From contig NZ_FXDJ01000009.1 of assembly GCF_900178525.1 (NCBI RefSeq), positions 766,263 to 830,262 on the forward strand: a stretch of 64,000 nt of DNA, given 5' to 3'. Position 1 is the stretch's first letter. Each line of letters begins with the position of its first letter. Under the pieces are notes generated by a model. That model was not told where the DNA came from and did no database searches. It saw nothing but the letters and a program-made list of their open reading frames with translations. Of this stretch, positions 34,379 through 43,560 are shown one piece after another. Position numbers and translations under genes: made by a program. Source of the stretch: Massilibacteroides vaginae. Its GTDB lineage: Bacteria; Bacteroidota; Bacteroidia; Bacteroidales; Tannerellaceae.

Positions 34379-36574
34379 ATGCTTAATCCAATTAACAAGA
34401 CGATCAAGTTGGGTGATGGAAGGACCATTACCATCGAGACCGGAAAATTGGCTAAACAAGCGGATGGTGCCGTTACTGTAACAATGGGTAATACCGTTTT
34501 ATTGGCGACCGTTTGTGCAGCGAAAGATGCAAACCCCGGTGTCGATTTCATGCCGCTTCAAGTAGAGTACAAAGAAAAATTTTCAGCAGTAGGCCGCTTC
34601 CCCGGAGGATTCACAAGGAGAGAAGGCCGCGCTTCGGATTATGAAATCCTGACATCCAGATTGGTGGATCGCGCTTTGCGTCCTCTTTTCCCGGATAACT
34701 ATCATGCAGAAGTATTTGTTAATATAATTTTATTCTCGGCAGATGGCGAAGATATGCCGGATGCTTTAGCAGGTTTAGCTGCTTCAGCAGCTCTTGCCGT
34801 ATCAGATATACCTTTTAATGGTCCTATTTCAGAAGCACGTGTAGCTCGCGTAGATGGTAATTTTATCGTCAACCCTACTTTCTCTCAATTGGAAAAAGCA
34901 GATATCGATATCATGGTAGGTGCTACGCTGGATAACATTATGATGGTAGAAGGCGAAATGAGCGAAGTGCAAGAAGAAGAAATGCTTGAAGCAATCAAAA
35001 TCGCTCACGAAGCTATTAAGGAACAATGCCGGGTACAGCTTGAATTATCTGAAGCTTGCGGCAAACTTACCAAACGCGAATACTGTCACGAAGAAAATGA
35101 CGAAGAACTACGTAAAGATGTACACGATAAATGTTTTGCTAAAGCGTATGCAGTAGCAACATCGGGTACAGGAAAACATGAACGTGGTGAAGCATTCCAA
35201 AATATTATTGCCGAATACAAAGAAGGACTAAGCGAAGAAGATCTTGCAGCGAAAGGTGAAATGATCGGTCGTTATTATCATGACGTAGAGAAAGAAGCTA
35301 TGCGTCGTGCGATTCTGGATGAAGGCAAACGCCTTGATGGTCGTAAAACAACAGAAATCCGTCCGATCTGGACAGAAATAGATTGTTTACCTGGTCCTCA
35401 CGGTTCTGCTGTCTTTACACGTGGTGAAACTCAATCGCTCACAACGGTAACGTTGGGAACAAAATCAGATGAAAAACTGGTAGATGATGTATTGAATCAC
35501 GGAAAAGAACGTTTCTTGCTTCATTATAACTTTCCTCCTTTCTCCACAGGAGAGGCTAAAGCTTCACGTGGAGTAGGTCGTCGCGAAGTGGGTCACGGAA
35601 ACTTGGCTCACCGTGCTTTGAAACGTATGATCCCTGCTGATTATCCTTATGTAGTACGTGTGATTTCCGACATCCTTGAATCAAACGGTTCGTCATCAAT
35701 GGCAACAGTTTGTGCCGGAACATTAGCGCTTATGGATGCCGGTGTGAAGCTACAGAAACCGGTATCAGGTATCGCCATGGGATTGATCTCAGAAAATAAA
35801 GGAACAAACTACGCTATCCTTTCAGACATTCTTGGTGACGAAGATCACTTAGGAGATATGGACTTCAAAGTAACCGGTACAAAAGACGGTATTACAGCTA
35901 CTCAGATGGATATCAAGGTAGATGGTCTGTCATACGAAATTCTTGAGAACGCATTAGCACAGGCTAAAGCCGGACGCCTTCATATCTTAGGTAAGATCAC
36001 AGACTGTATCGCAGAGCCTCGTACCGATCTTAAGCCTCATGCACCTCGTATTGAAACCCTCACTATCGGTAAAGAATTTATCGGTGCGGTTATCGGCCCG
36101 GGTGGAAAAATCATTCAGGGAATTCAGGAGAAAACCGGTGCGACTATTACCATTGAAGAAGTGGATGGCTTCGGTCAAATTGAAATTTCAGGAACAAACA
36201 AAAACACAATCGACGCTGCTATCAGAGCAATCAAGGGTATTGTTGCTGTTCCGGAAGTAGGTGAAGTTTACGAAGGAAAGATTTCTTCCGTAATGCCTTA
36301 CGGTGCTTTCGTTGAGTTTATGCCGGGCAAAGACGGATTACTTCATATTTCAGAAATAGACTGGAAGAGATTGGAAACAGTTGAACAGGCGGGACTTAAA
36401 GAAGGAGACATCATTCAGGTTAAACTGGTTGACGTTGACAGCAAAACCGGAAAGTTCAAACTTTCAAGAAAAGTATTACTTCCTAAACCTGAAGGTTACG
36501 AAGAACGCCCACCAAGAGGTGAACGTCCTCCAAGACAAGACCGCGGACCTCGTCCGGAACGTCGTCAGGATTAA
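34379..36574 (+). CDS. pnp: Polynucleotide phosphorylase
   Basis: 3'-5' exoribonuclease that uses phosphate to release NDPs; also has polymerising activity. Trimeric, cytoplasmic, part of RNA turnover. Two RNase PH domains (about 1-225 and 320-560), KH domain (about 565-625, [16 protein letters not shown]) and S1 domain (about 630-700, [20 protein letters not shown]), then a short Arg/Pro-rich tail ([15 protein letters not shown]). 731 residues, normal length. Own promoter and a strong terminator, so monocistronic; rpsO is not next to it as in Proteobacteria. Confidence 0.97.
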   Translation: MLNPINKTIKLGDGRTITIETGKLAKQADGAVTVTMGNTVLLATVCAAKDANPGVDFMPLQVEYKEKFSAVGRFPGGFTRREGRASDYEILTSRLVDRALRPLFPDNYHAEVFVNIILFSADGEDMPDALAGLAASAALAVSDIPFNGPISEARVARVDGNFIVNPTFSQLEKADIDIMVGATLDNIMMVEGEMSEVQEEEMLEAIKIAHEAIKEQCRVQLELSEACGKLTKREYCHEENDEELRKDVHDKCFAKAYAVATSGTGKHERGEAFQNIIAEYKEGLSEEDLAAKGEMIGRYYHDVEKEAMRRAILDEGKRLDGRKTTEIRPIWTEIDCLPGPHGSAVFTRGETQSLTTVTLGTKSDEKLVDDVLNHGKERFLLHYNFPPFSTGEAKASRGVGRREVGHGNLAHRALKRMIPADYPYVVRVISDILESNGSSSMATVCAGTLALMDAGVKLQKPVSGIAMGLISENKGTNYAILSDILGDEDHLGDMDFKVTGTKDGITATQMDIKVDGLSYEILENALAQAKAGRLHILGKITDCIAEPRTDLKPHAPRIETLTIGKEFIGAVIGPGGKIIQGIQEKTGATITIEEVDGFGQIEISGTNKNTIDAAIRAIKGIVAVPEVGEVYEGKISSVMPYGAFVEFMPGKDGLLHISEIDWKRLETVEQAGLKEGDIIQVKLVDVDSKTGKFKLSRKVLLPKPEGYEERPPRGERPPRQDRGPRPERRQD

Positions 36575-36636
36575 TGGAACTACGATGAAAAGGATTAACT
36601 AAAGAATAGCATTTCAGGATTATTCTTTAGGGATTA

Positions 36637-36692
36637 AAACATTAAAGGAGAAAATAAGGTATACCTTCATTTTCTCCTTTAATGTTTTTTTT
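36637..36692 (+). terminator. Terminator of pnp
   Basis: A 19-bp stem, AAACATTAAAGGAGAAAAT (36637-36655) with its complement at 36669-36687, then a T run. The apex holds a second palindrome, AAGGTATACCTT (36656-36667). Confidence 0.92.
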
Positions 36693-36780
36693 ATTTTAGC
36701 CTGATAATATTACCTAAATTATTAATAACTTGGGTTCGTTTTTGACTTTTTTAAACCACATTATAAAACACGTTGAACCC

Positions 36781-39183
36781 ATGAGAAAAGCACAACAAAT
36801 TAGCGCATTCATTATTGTATTTATTTTATCTAACATCAGTACCAAACTCTACGCCAGCGAACTTGATCTCGCAATCCCGGATCTTCATGAAGGCTCATTT
36901 CACATCTGGGGAAGTAGTATTTCCGCCTGGGATTTTTTATTTTACGGTGCCCTTATTATTCTCGGAACTTTAGGTTTTAGTCTTTTACTTTTTGCTCAAA
37001 TTAAAAAACTACCGGCTCATACGTCTATGCTAAAAGTCGCAAATACGATTTATGAGACTTGCCGAACCTATCTTCTTCAGCAAGGGAAATTTTTACTTTT
37101 ATTATTCGGCCTGATAGCCGTTGTGTTATGTGTGTATTTCTTCGGACTTGCCGAACAAAGTTTTTCGGTAGTCATTCAGGTACTTCTTTTCTCGGTTGTT
37201 GGTATGGCCGGTTCTTATGCGGTTGCTTGGTATGGCATTCGTGTAAACACGTATGCTAATGCGAGAACGGCTTTTGCAGCTCTACGCGGTCGTCCGCTGG
37301 ATGTTGTAAACATTCCTTTGCGCGCAGGTATGAGCGTTGGACTGTTTCTTATTTCGCTTGAATTAGTAATGATGGTTTTCATTCTTTTATTCGTTCCTCG
37401 CGAGATTGTCGGAATTTGTTTTCTTGGCTTTGCCATTGGTGAATCATTAGGTGCAAGTGCTTTGCGTATTGCCGGTGGTATATTTACCAAAATAGCGGAT
37501 ATCGGTTCGGATCTGATGAAGGTTGTGTTTAAGGTGAAAGAAGACGATCCGAGAAACCCGGGAGTTATTGCCGATTGTACGGGAGATAACGCCGGTGACA
37601 GCGTCGGACCAACAGCCGACGGATTTGAAACTTACGGTGTTACAGGTGTAGCTTTAATTACTTTTATCACATTGGCCGTTCCCGACCCACAGATGCAAGC
37701 CAAGCTGATTGTATGGATATTCGGTATGCGTTTCCTTATGGACTTCCTTTCCGGTTGTGCCTTCTTTATTAATCAGGGTATTTCTGAAAAGCTTTACGGT
37801 AAAAAGAAAGCATTTGATTTTGAATCGCCTTTAATGAGGCTGATCTGGATTGCTGCCATCTTATGTATCACGGCATCTTTCTTTATGAGTTACCTGTTGC
37901 TCGGTGATATTGCCGTTGCAGGGCTTTGGTGGAAGTTGGCTACTATTATCAGTTGCGGAACTTTAGCTGCTGTATTGATTCCTGAATTTACCAAAATATT
38001 TACCAGCTCAAAATCGGGACATGTGCAGGAAATTGTAACGGCCTCTCGTGAAGGTGGTCCTTCGTTAAATATCTTATCCGGGATAGTAGCAGGTAATTTC
38101 AGTGCCTTCTGGACAGGCTTGTTGATTGCGGCACTAATGACATTGGCTTATTTTACAGCCGGACTTGGGCTTACTGATGTATTAGGCCCTCACGCCTCTA
38201 TATTTGCCTTCGGATTGGTTGCTTTCGGATTCCTTTGCATGGGACCGGTAACCATTGCAGTAGACAGTTATGGCCCCGTAACAGATAATGCTCAATCGGT
38301 ATTCGAGCTGGCTCAGATAGAACAAATTCCGGGTATCAGTGATGAGATTAAGAAAGATTTCGGCTTTACTCCCGATTTCGAAACGGGGAAACATTTTCTG
38401 GAAGCGAACGATTCGGCCGGAAATACGTTTAAAGCAACTGCCAAACCCGTTCTGATCGGAACAGCTGTTGTCGGAGCTACAACAATGATCTTTTCAATTA
38501 TTCTTTTGCTGGAAAAAGCGGGCTTGCTTAACCTTTCATTAACAGACGCACCCGTGTTACTTGGCCTTATCAGTGGCGGAGCGGTGATTTTCTGGTTTAG
38601 CGGTGCGTCCATGCAAGCTGTAACTACCGGAGCTTACCGGGCGGTAGAATACATTAAGAAGACATTTAATATGGATAAAAAAGAAGCAGACATTGAAGAC
38701 TCCAAATCTGTAGTAAAGATATGTACACTTTATGCACAGAAAGGAATGTGGAATATCTTCATAGCTTTGATCTCGCTCACACTCTCATTTGCGTTTATGG
38801 ATCCAAACTTTTTTGTCGCTTACTTAGTTTCAATTGCTGTATTCGGATTATTCCAGGCCATTTACATGGCAAATGCCGGAGGTAGCTGGGACAATGCAAA
38901 GAAAGTAGTAGAGGTTGATCTTCGTGAAAAAAATACTCCACTTCATGAAGCTGCCGTTATTGGTGATACCGTGGGAGACCCGTTTAAAGACACCTCATCC
39001 GTTTCGCTTAACCCGATCATTAAGTTTTCAACACTGTTCGGACTTTTGGCCACGGAGATATGTATTGATATGAAGTTTAATCCGGCTTACGATTTTTCTA
39101 TGTATATTGCCATACCATTTTTGCTTATCGGACTTTATTTCGTTTGGCGTTCGTTCTATAAAATGAGAATTCCTATAAAATAA
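36781..39183 (+). CDS. hppA: Membrane-bound proton/sodium-pumping pyrophosphatase
   Basis: Integral membrane pump (about 16 helices) that couples PPi hydrolysis to H+ and/or Na+ export. An upstream in-frame TTG (36730) exists, but the ATG at 36781 is preferred; it gives 800 residues, including a signal-like first segment. Active-site motifs: EDDPRNPGVIAD, GDNAGDSVGPTADGFE, VDSYGPVTDNA and GDTVGDPFKDTSSVSLN. The site that sets K+ dependence is Lys551 in GNTFKATAK (Ala in K+-dependent enzymes, Lys in K+-independent ones), so it should be K+-independent. Which ion is pumped is unresolved. gntP starts 17 bp after it. Confidence 0.92.
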   Translation: MRKAQQISAFIIVFILSNISTKLYASELDLAIPDLHEGSFHIWGSSISAWDFLFYGALIILGTLGFSLLLFAQIKKLPAHTSMLKVANTIYETCRTYLLQQGKFLLLLFGLIAVVLCVYFFGLAEQSFSVVIQVLLFSVVGMAGSYAVAWYGIRVNTYANARTAFAALRGRPLDVVNIPLRAGMSVGLFLISLELVMMVFILLFVPREIVGICFLGFAIGESLGASALRIAGGIFTKIADIGSDLMKVVFKVKEDDPRNPGVIADCTGDNAGDSVGPTADGFETYGVTGVALITFITLAVPDPQMQAKLIVWIFGMRFLMDFLSGCAFFINQGISEKLYGKKKAFDFESPLMRLIWIAAILCITASFFMSYLLLGDIAVAGLWWKLATIISCGTLAAVLIPEFTKIFTSSKSGHVQEIVTASREGGPSLNILSGIVAGNFSAFWTGLLIAALMTLAYFTAGLGLTDVLGPHASIFAFGLVAFGFLCMGPVTIAVDSYGPVTDNAQSVFELAQIEQIPGISDEIKKDFGFTPDFETGKHFLEANDSAGNTFKATAKPVLIGTAVVGATTMIFSIILLLEKAGLLNLSLTDAPVLLGLISGGAVIFWFSGASMQAVTTGAYRAVEYIKKTFNMDKKEADIEDSKSVVKICTLYAQKGMWNIFIALISLTLSFAFMDPNFFVAYLVSIAVFGLFQAIYMANAGGSWDNAKKVVEVDLREKNTPLHEAAVIGDTVGDPFKDTSSVSLNPIIKFSTLFGLLATEICIDMKFNPAYDFSMYIAIPFLLIGLYFVWRSFYKMRIPIK

Positions 39184-39200
39184 CTTAACACTTTCATATT

Positions 39201-40520
39201 ATGAGTTTCTTTATAATTGCTTTAAGTTTACTACTGTTAATCGTACTTATTTCATATTTTAAAGTCGATGCCTTCTTAAGCTTCGTCGCCGCTTCTATAT
39301 TGGCCGCAATTTGTTTAGGCATTCCTTTAACCGATATTCCACAAGTAATTGATAAAGGAATAGGTAGTATTTTGGGAGACCTAACCCTGATTATCGTTCT
39401 CGGAGCCATGTTGGGGAAATTAGTCGCGGCGAGTGGTGCCGCCCGAAAGATAGCCGATGTTATGGTAGGTATGTTTGGAACGAACAAAATCCAGTGGGGA
39501 CTAATGATAACAGGTTTTATAGTCGGTATCCCCCTATTTTACGGCATTGGCTTTATCCTGCTTGTCCCCATTATTTTTTCTGTCGCTTACCAGTATAAAC
39601 TTCCGGCAGTATATATCGGACTCCCCATGTTGGCGGCATTATCTGTAGCGCACGGTTTCCTTCCTCCCCACCCTTCGCCCGTTGCATTAGCCTCTATGTT
39701 TGGAGCCGACTTGGGGATTACACTGATTTTGGGTATTGTGATTGCCATACCTACTATTATTGTAGCAGGACCGGTGTTTAGCATGACCTTAAAAAACATG
39801 AAAACAGGACAGGTTAAGCTGTTCGAAATAAAAGAAGTTAGTGAAGAATATTCCATTCCGGGAAAAACAAACAGCTTCGCGACTGCTACCCTACCTGTTT
39901 TCCTGCTTATTATCGTCACGGTTTTGCCCTATATATTCCCTGCCATGAGTCAGCAAACAAGTAGCATCTTCTCTTTAGTAGGAGCCCCATCCATGGTGAT
40001 GTTCCTAACCATAATTATTGCTACATACACGCTGGGGTTACGGCAAGGACGCTCCATGACGGAAGTTATGCAGATTTACGCTGAAGCCGTAAAAGACATC
40101 GCGTCTATTCTTTTGATCATTGCCGGATCCGGTATATTTAAAAATGTAATGGAAACAAGCGGAGTTAGTCTGGAACTTGCCGCCACGATGGAGGGATTAT
40201 CCATACATCCGCTTATTCTGGGTTGGATGATTGCAGGAATATTACGCGCCTGCGTAGGCTCTGCAACAGTAGCCGCCCTTACTGCCGCCGGCGTAATACT
40301 TCCTTTGGCAGCCAATACGGGAGTAAACCCCAACCTGATGGTATTATCATTAGGTGCAGGTAGTTTGATGTTTTCTCACGTAAACGATTCCGGCTTCTGG
40401 TTATTTAAAGAATACTTTAATTTAAGCATAAAAGACACATTGAGATCCTGGTCCATCATGGAAATTATCGTTGCGATTATGGGCTTGGTCGGTGTACTCA
40501 CACTTAATTTGTTTATATAA
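39201..40520 (+). CDS. gntP: GntP-family gluconate:H+ symporter
   Basis: Inner-membrane carrier of the gluconate permease family, 439 residues and 12-14 hydrophobic segments. Seen: KVDAFLSFVAASILAAICLG near the start, PPHPSPVALASMFGADLG, and SHVNDSGFWLFKEYF in the last third, a GntP hallmark. It follows hppA after 17 bp and is 9 bp from gntK, whose product would phosphorylate the imported gluconate to 6-phosphogluconate. Substrate could also be another aldonate or a hydroxyacid; the gntK linkage favours gluconate. Confidence 0.93.
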   Translation: MSFFIIALSLLLLIVLISYFKVDAFLSFVAASILAAICLGIPLTDIPQVIDKGIGSILGDLTLIIVLGAMLGKLVAASGAARKIADVMVGMFGTNKIQWGLMITGFIVGIPLFYGIGFILLVPIIFSVAYQYKLPAVYIGLPMLAALSVAHGFLPPHPSPVALASMFGADLGITLILGIVIAIPTIIVAGPVFSMTLKNMKTGQVKLFEIKEVSEEYSIPGKTNSFATATLPVFLLIIVTVLPYIFPAMSQQTSSIFSLVGAPSMVMFLTIIIATYTLGLRQGRSMTEVMQIYAEAVKDIASILLIIAGSGIFKNVMETSGVSLELAATMEGLSIHPLILGWMIAGILRACVGSATVAALTAAGVILPLAANTGVNPNLMVLSLGAGSLMFSHVNDSGFWLFKEYFNLSIKDTLRSWSIMEIIVAIMGLVGVLTLNLFI

Positions 40521-40529
40521 TCTGTTAAA

Positions 40530-41078
40530 ATGAATATGGAAAATAAACCAAACAAGGCGAAAAAGCACTTCAGCTTTGTGTTTATGGGTGTTTCCGGCAG
40601 CGGAAAGTCTGCAGTAGCCGAAGCTGTGGCCCAACAAATGAAGTCGCCTTTTTTAGATGGAGACTTTCTTCACCCACGGGCAAACATAGAAAAGATGGCT
40701 TCCGGACATCCCCTGAATGACGACGACCGTGCTCCCTGGCTCAAAGCAGTAAACTCCGCGATCTACGCCATGCAGAATACGCATAGCGTATCCGTGTTAG
40801 TTTGCTCCGCATTAAAACAAAAGTACAGGGATATGTTAAGAGAAGGCAATACCGGCTTGTATTTTATTTACCTGAAGTGTGATTTTGAATTGATCAGCGA
40901 ACGTTTAGAAAAGCGGAAAGGACATTTTTTCAAACCCGAAATGCTAAAATCTCAGTTTGAGGTATTAGAAGAGCCCGTTAACAACCACAACGACATTTGC
41001 TTTATCGATAGCAGCAAAACATTAGACGAAGTTGTTGAAGAGGCCCTTTCTTTTATCAAAAAAACAGTCGCGCAATAA
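40530..41078 (+). CDS. gntK: Gluconokinase
   Basis: Phosphorylates gluconate to 6-phosphogluconate using ATP, feeding the pentose phosphate or Entner-Doudoroff route; cytoplasmic. Walker A in FVFMGVSGSGKSAVAEAVA, FLDGDFLHP and DDDRAPWL substrate loops, and VCSALKQKYRDMLR are all diagnostic of GntK (182 residues, normal). A few extra charged residues precede the core. It ends the hppA-gntP-gntK unit; a weak hairpin (AAAAAC/GTTTTT, 41105-41122) with following T may end transcription. Confidence 0.94.
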   Translation: MNMENKPNKAKKHFSFVFMGVSGSGKSAVAEAVAQQMKSPFLDGDFLHPRANIEKMASGHPLNDDDRAPWLKAVNSAIYAMQNTHSVSVLVCSALKQKYRDMLREGNTGLYFIYLKCDFELISERLEKRKGHFFKPEMLKSQFEVLEEPVNNHNDICFIDSSKTLDEVVEEALSFIKKTVAQ

Positions 41079-41104
41079 GGTTAAATCTGAAAGAAATCAA
41101 CCCC

Positions 41105-41124
41105 AAAAACAGAGGCGTTTTTTT
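41105..41124 (+). terminator. Weak hairpin after gntK
   Basis: AAAAAC (41105-41110) / GTTTTT (41117-41122), 6-nt loop, followed by T. A/T-rich and weak; it merges with the end of element copy D. Confidence 0.35.
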
Positions 41125-41284
41125 ATAATACTATATAAATAAAAACATATCCTTTATTTTTCAAAAAATAACCTTTATGTTTGGAAAAATAACCTTTATG
41201 TTTTTCGACAAATATAATGCGCTGATTACGAGCAAATTAAAGAACACCCGAAAAACAGAGAAAAAAGGCCTGTTTTTAACTTAA
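41117..41284 (-). repeat. 21-bp-phased intergenic element, copy D
   Basis: Minus-strand copy: end motif at 41284-41270 (TTAAGTTAAAAACAG), CTGATTACGAG (41222-41232, one palindrome arm degraded), hairpin arms GTTTTTCG (41200-41207) / CGAAAAAC (41249-41256), units CCTTTAT ending at 41199, 41178 and 41157 and in-phase ACTATAT ending 41136, then ATT and an A run. Spacings match copies A-C to within 1 bp. Confidence 0.9.
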
Positions 41285-41294
41285 AAATGCGCAG

Positions 41295-41333
41295 AAAAAA
41301 GGGCAGCCAATAAAAATTGACTGCCCTTTTTTT
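41295..41333. terminator. Bidirectional terminator between gntK unit and DUF5009 gene
   Basis: GGGCAG-C-CAAT (41301-41311) pairs with ATTG-A-CTGCCC (41316-41326), one mismatch, with A6 before and T7 after, working in both directions. It is 3-9 bp downstream of the DUF5009 stop. Confidence 0.85.
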
Positions 41334-41335
41334 CT

Positions 41336-42445
41336 TTATACTTTCAAAAATATCTTCTGCTTATACAGGAAGTACAAGAACAACCAACATACGGTAAAGT
41401 ACCCGATGTTGCTTATCAAAGCTCCCGTTTGTTCGGATGAATGGTTAATTATACCACCCAAAAAGAAATTCGAGATTTTATTGAAATCGATAATTCTTTG
41501 CGCCAGATAGATCGTTATCGAGTTCAACCCGACTACCCTGAAGAACAGCGAGTAACGGGTGTATCCCTTTACATCAATGATGTAATAGAACACAGCGAAC
41601 ATGAGGAGTGAATATCCCGCCAATACGCAGACAAATGAGCTTGTCCATAATTTTTTATTGATCGGAAATACAAAATTCCAAAATAATCCGATGATGAAAA
41701 ACGCCAAGGCAGCCATAATCATGTAGCTGACTTTTTTCCTTTGCGGACACTTTTCGTCGGGCAGCTGAACTACTTGTCCGGTAAACATGCCTAACAACGC
41801 TGTGGCAATGGCAGGCAGCGTGCTGAAAATTCCTTCCGGATCAAAAATACCATCATTCAATCGTCCCGGCAGCAACACGCGGTCTATCGCGCCAACCAAG
41901 TTGTCTTCAAAAGAATACGGAGTGGCCGAGTCCGGTATCAGCCACATGCACAACCAGTAGCCAATCAGAATAATAACGGTAAGCAGCACATTGGTTTTCG
42001 TATTGAAGCGCACAAACAACAGGGCGGCAAACATCCACGCTAACCCTATACGGGCCAATACGCTGGCATAACGCATCTGTTCAAAGTCCAGTTTGAAAAT
42101 ACCGTTATACACAAAACCTAATAAGATCAGTGTTATACCCCGCTTCAGTATTTTAGCATAGATTTCCTGATCCGACTTTCCTCCGGCACGTTGTTTGTCT
42201 AACGAAAAGGGGAAAGAAATGCCGGCCACAAAAAGGAACAAAGGGAAAATCGTATCGTGATGACTCAATCCGTTCCACTGCACATGCGACATCTGATCGC
42301 TTAGCCAGATCATTGTTTCCGAATTCGGGAACAAATCACTAAAGGCAACGATTATCCCGGTCAGGCCCATGATAAAAAACATGTCAAATCCTCTAAGCGC
42401 GTCTAAAGACATTAGACGAGCACTCTTCTTTTTCTGTGTTTTCAT
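41336..42445 (-). CDS. DUF5009 / HGSNAT-like membrane acyltransferase
   Basis: Multi-pass membrane protein (369 residues) of the DUF5009 or heparan-alpha-glucosaminide N-acetyltransferase-like family. The start motif RLMSLDALRGFDMFFIMG and the loop HDTIFPLFLFVAGISFPFSL are typical; about 10 hydrophobic segments. Proposed role is transfer of acyl groups across the membrane to a sugar; unproven in bacteria. It lies 21 bp downstream of pfkA and may be co-transcribed. It shares the DALRGF opening with the two DUF418 proteins, a common feature of membrane acyltransferases. Confidence 0.88.
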   Translation of the reverse strand: MKTQKKKSARLMSLDALRGFDMFFIMGLTGIIVAFSDLFPNSETMIWLSDQMSHVQWNGLSHHDTIFPLFLFVAGISFPFSLDKQRAGGKSDQEIYAKILKRGITLILLGFVYNGIFKLDFEQMRYASVLARIGLAWMFAALLFVRFNTKTNVLLTVIILIGYWLCMWLIPDSATPYSFEDNLVGAIDRVLLPGRLNDGIFDPEGIFSTLPAIATALLGMFTGQVVQLPDEKCPQRKKVSYMIMAALAFFIIGLFWNFVFPINKKLWTSSFVCVLAGYSLLMFAVFYYIIDVKGYTRYSLFFRVVGLNSITIYLAQRIIDFNKISNFFLGGIINHSSEQTGALISNIGYFTVCWLFLYFLYKQKIFLKV

Positions 42446-42466
42446 TTGTATTAGCTGCTTGCTTTG

Positions 42467-43480
42467 TTATTTTCCGAAAGAAATTCCCATTCTCTCGCCT
42501 TGCTTGATAAGGTCATGCTCGTGAGTCACTAATTTTAATTTACCGGCAACTTCAGACAGCGGAATGGATTCTACCGTGTCCCCTTTCATGCAGACCATTC
42601 GACCAAACTGTTTATTCGCGATCAGTTCGGTAGCGTGTCCGCCTAAGCGCGTTGCCAGATTTCGATCGAAAGGAGAAGGGTTACCGCCACGTTGTATATA
42701 ACCCAATACGGTTTCGCGAGTTTCAATTCCGGTTACTGCTTCGATCTGTTTGGTGATATAATCTACCGGGCGTTTGCGATTGGGCGAGTCGATACCTTCT
42801 GCAATAACAACAATCGAGTAAGGCTTCCCTTTCTTGGCGCGTTCCCATATCATGTTAGTTACGATTTCCATATCATAGCCTAATTCGGGCAGCAGGATTA
42901 CATCTGCTCCACCGGCCATTCCGGCATAAAGAGCGATCCATCCGGCGTGATGGCCCATTACCTCTACTACCATAACCCGTTTATGCGAACTGGCGGTAGA
43001 ATGTAAACGGTCGATAGCTCCAGTCGCTATGTTTACAGCCGTATCAAAACCAAAGGTGATATCTGTTCCCCAAATATCGTTATCGATTGTTTTTGGCACG
43101 CCGATTACATTCAATCCGAGATTGACTAATACATTGGCTGTTTTTTGTGTTCCGTTTCCTCCGATGCAAACCACACAATCCAATCCTAGTTCTTTATAAT
43201 TTCTTCTGATAATCTCTGCTTTTTCAGACTCAGGAATCTCCAGTTGTTTACGTAAAGGTTTTTCTCTTGATGTACCCAGAATAGTTCCTCCCAGATTTAA
43301 TATCCCTGAAAGTGTTTGTTCGTCGAATTCCTGTATGTCTTTTTCAATAATGCCGGAAAAACCACTATGGATACCTATTACCTCCATGTTGTAATGCATA
43401 ATGGCGGTCTTCCCGACCCCGCGTATAGTAGCGTTAATTCCGGGGCAGTCACCGCCCGAAGAAAGGATACCAATTTTCAT
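42467..43480 (-). CDS. pfkA: 6-phosphofructokinase (PfkA family)
   Basis: Phosphorylates fructose-6-phosphate to fructose-1,6-bisphosphate. Start MKIGILSSGGDCPGINATIRG; VPKTIDNDIWGTDITFGFDTA; MVVEVMGHHAGWIALYAG; IQRGGNPSPFDRNLAT. The phosphodonor positions are unusual: GGNG at 107-110 puts Asn at the place of E. coli Asp103 and keeps Gly104, while Lys130 corresponds to residue 124, where ATP-type enzymes have Gly and PPi-type Lys. The enzyme therefore falls in the mixed-donor class; ATP, PPi or both could be used. 337 residues, normal. Promoter -7 TATCTTTG at 43511-43504. Confidence 0.93.
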   Translation of the reverse strand: MKIGILSSGGDCPGINATIRGVGKTAIMHYNMEVIGIHSGFSGIIEKDIQEFDEQTLSGILNLGGTILGTSREKPLRKQLEIPESEKAEIIRRNYKELGLDCVVCIGGNGTQKTANVLVNLGLNVIGVPKTIDNDIWGTDITFGFDTAVNIATGAIDRLHSTASSHKRVMVVEVMGHHAGWIALYAGMAGGADVILLPELGYDMEIVTNMIWERAKKGKPYSIVVIAEGIDSPNRKRPVDYITKQIEAVTGIETRETVLGYIQRGGNPSPFDRNLATRLGGHATELIANKQFGRMVCMKGDTVESIPLSEVAGKLKLVTHEHDLIKQGERMGISFGK

Positions 43481-43503
43481 TGTAACTGTATTTTAGTGTA
43501 TAA

Positions 43504-43511
43504 CAAAGATA
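43504..43511 (-). promoter_or_regulatory. -7 box TATCTTTG for pfkA
   Basis: Exact TAnnTTTG match on the minus strand 24 bp before the ATG at 43480. Divergent from the next promoter. Confidence 0.65.
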
Positions 43512-43530
43512 TAAATAAAAAGAGAATGCC

Positions 43531-43538
43531 TACATTTG
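43531..43538 (+). promoter_or_regulatory. -7 box TACATTTG for the GH3-type gene
   Basis: TAnnTTTG match 22 bp upstream of the ATG at 43561. It is 19 bp from the pfkA -7 box, so the two -33 regions must overlap. Confidence 0.65.
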
Positions 43539-43560
43539 CAGTTGCACAATTAAACTGAGC

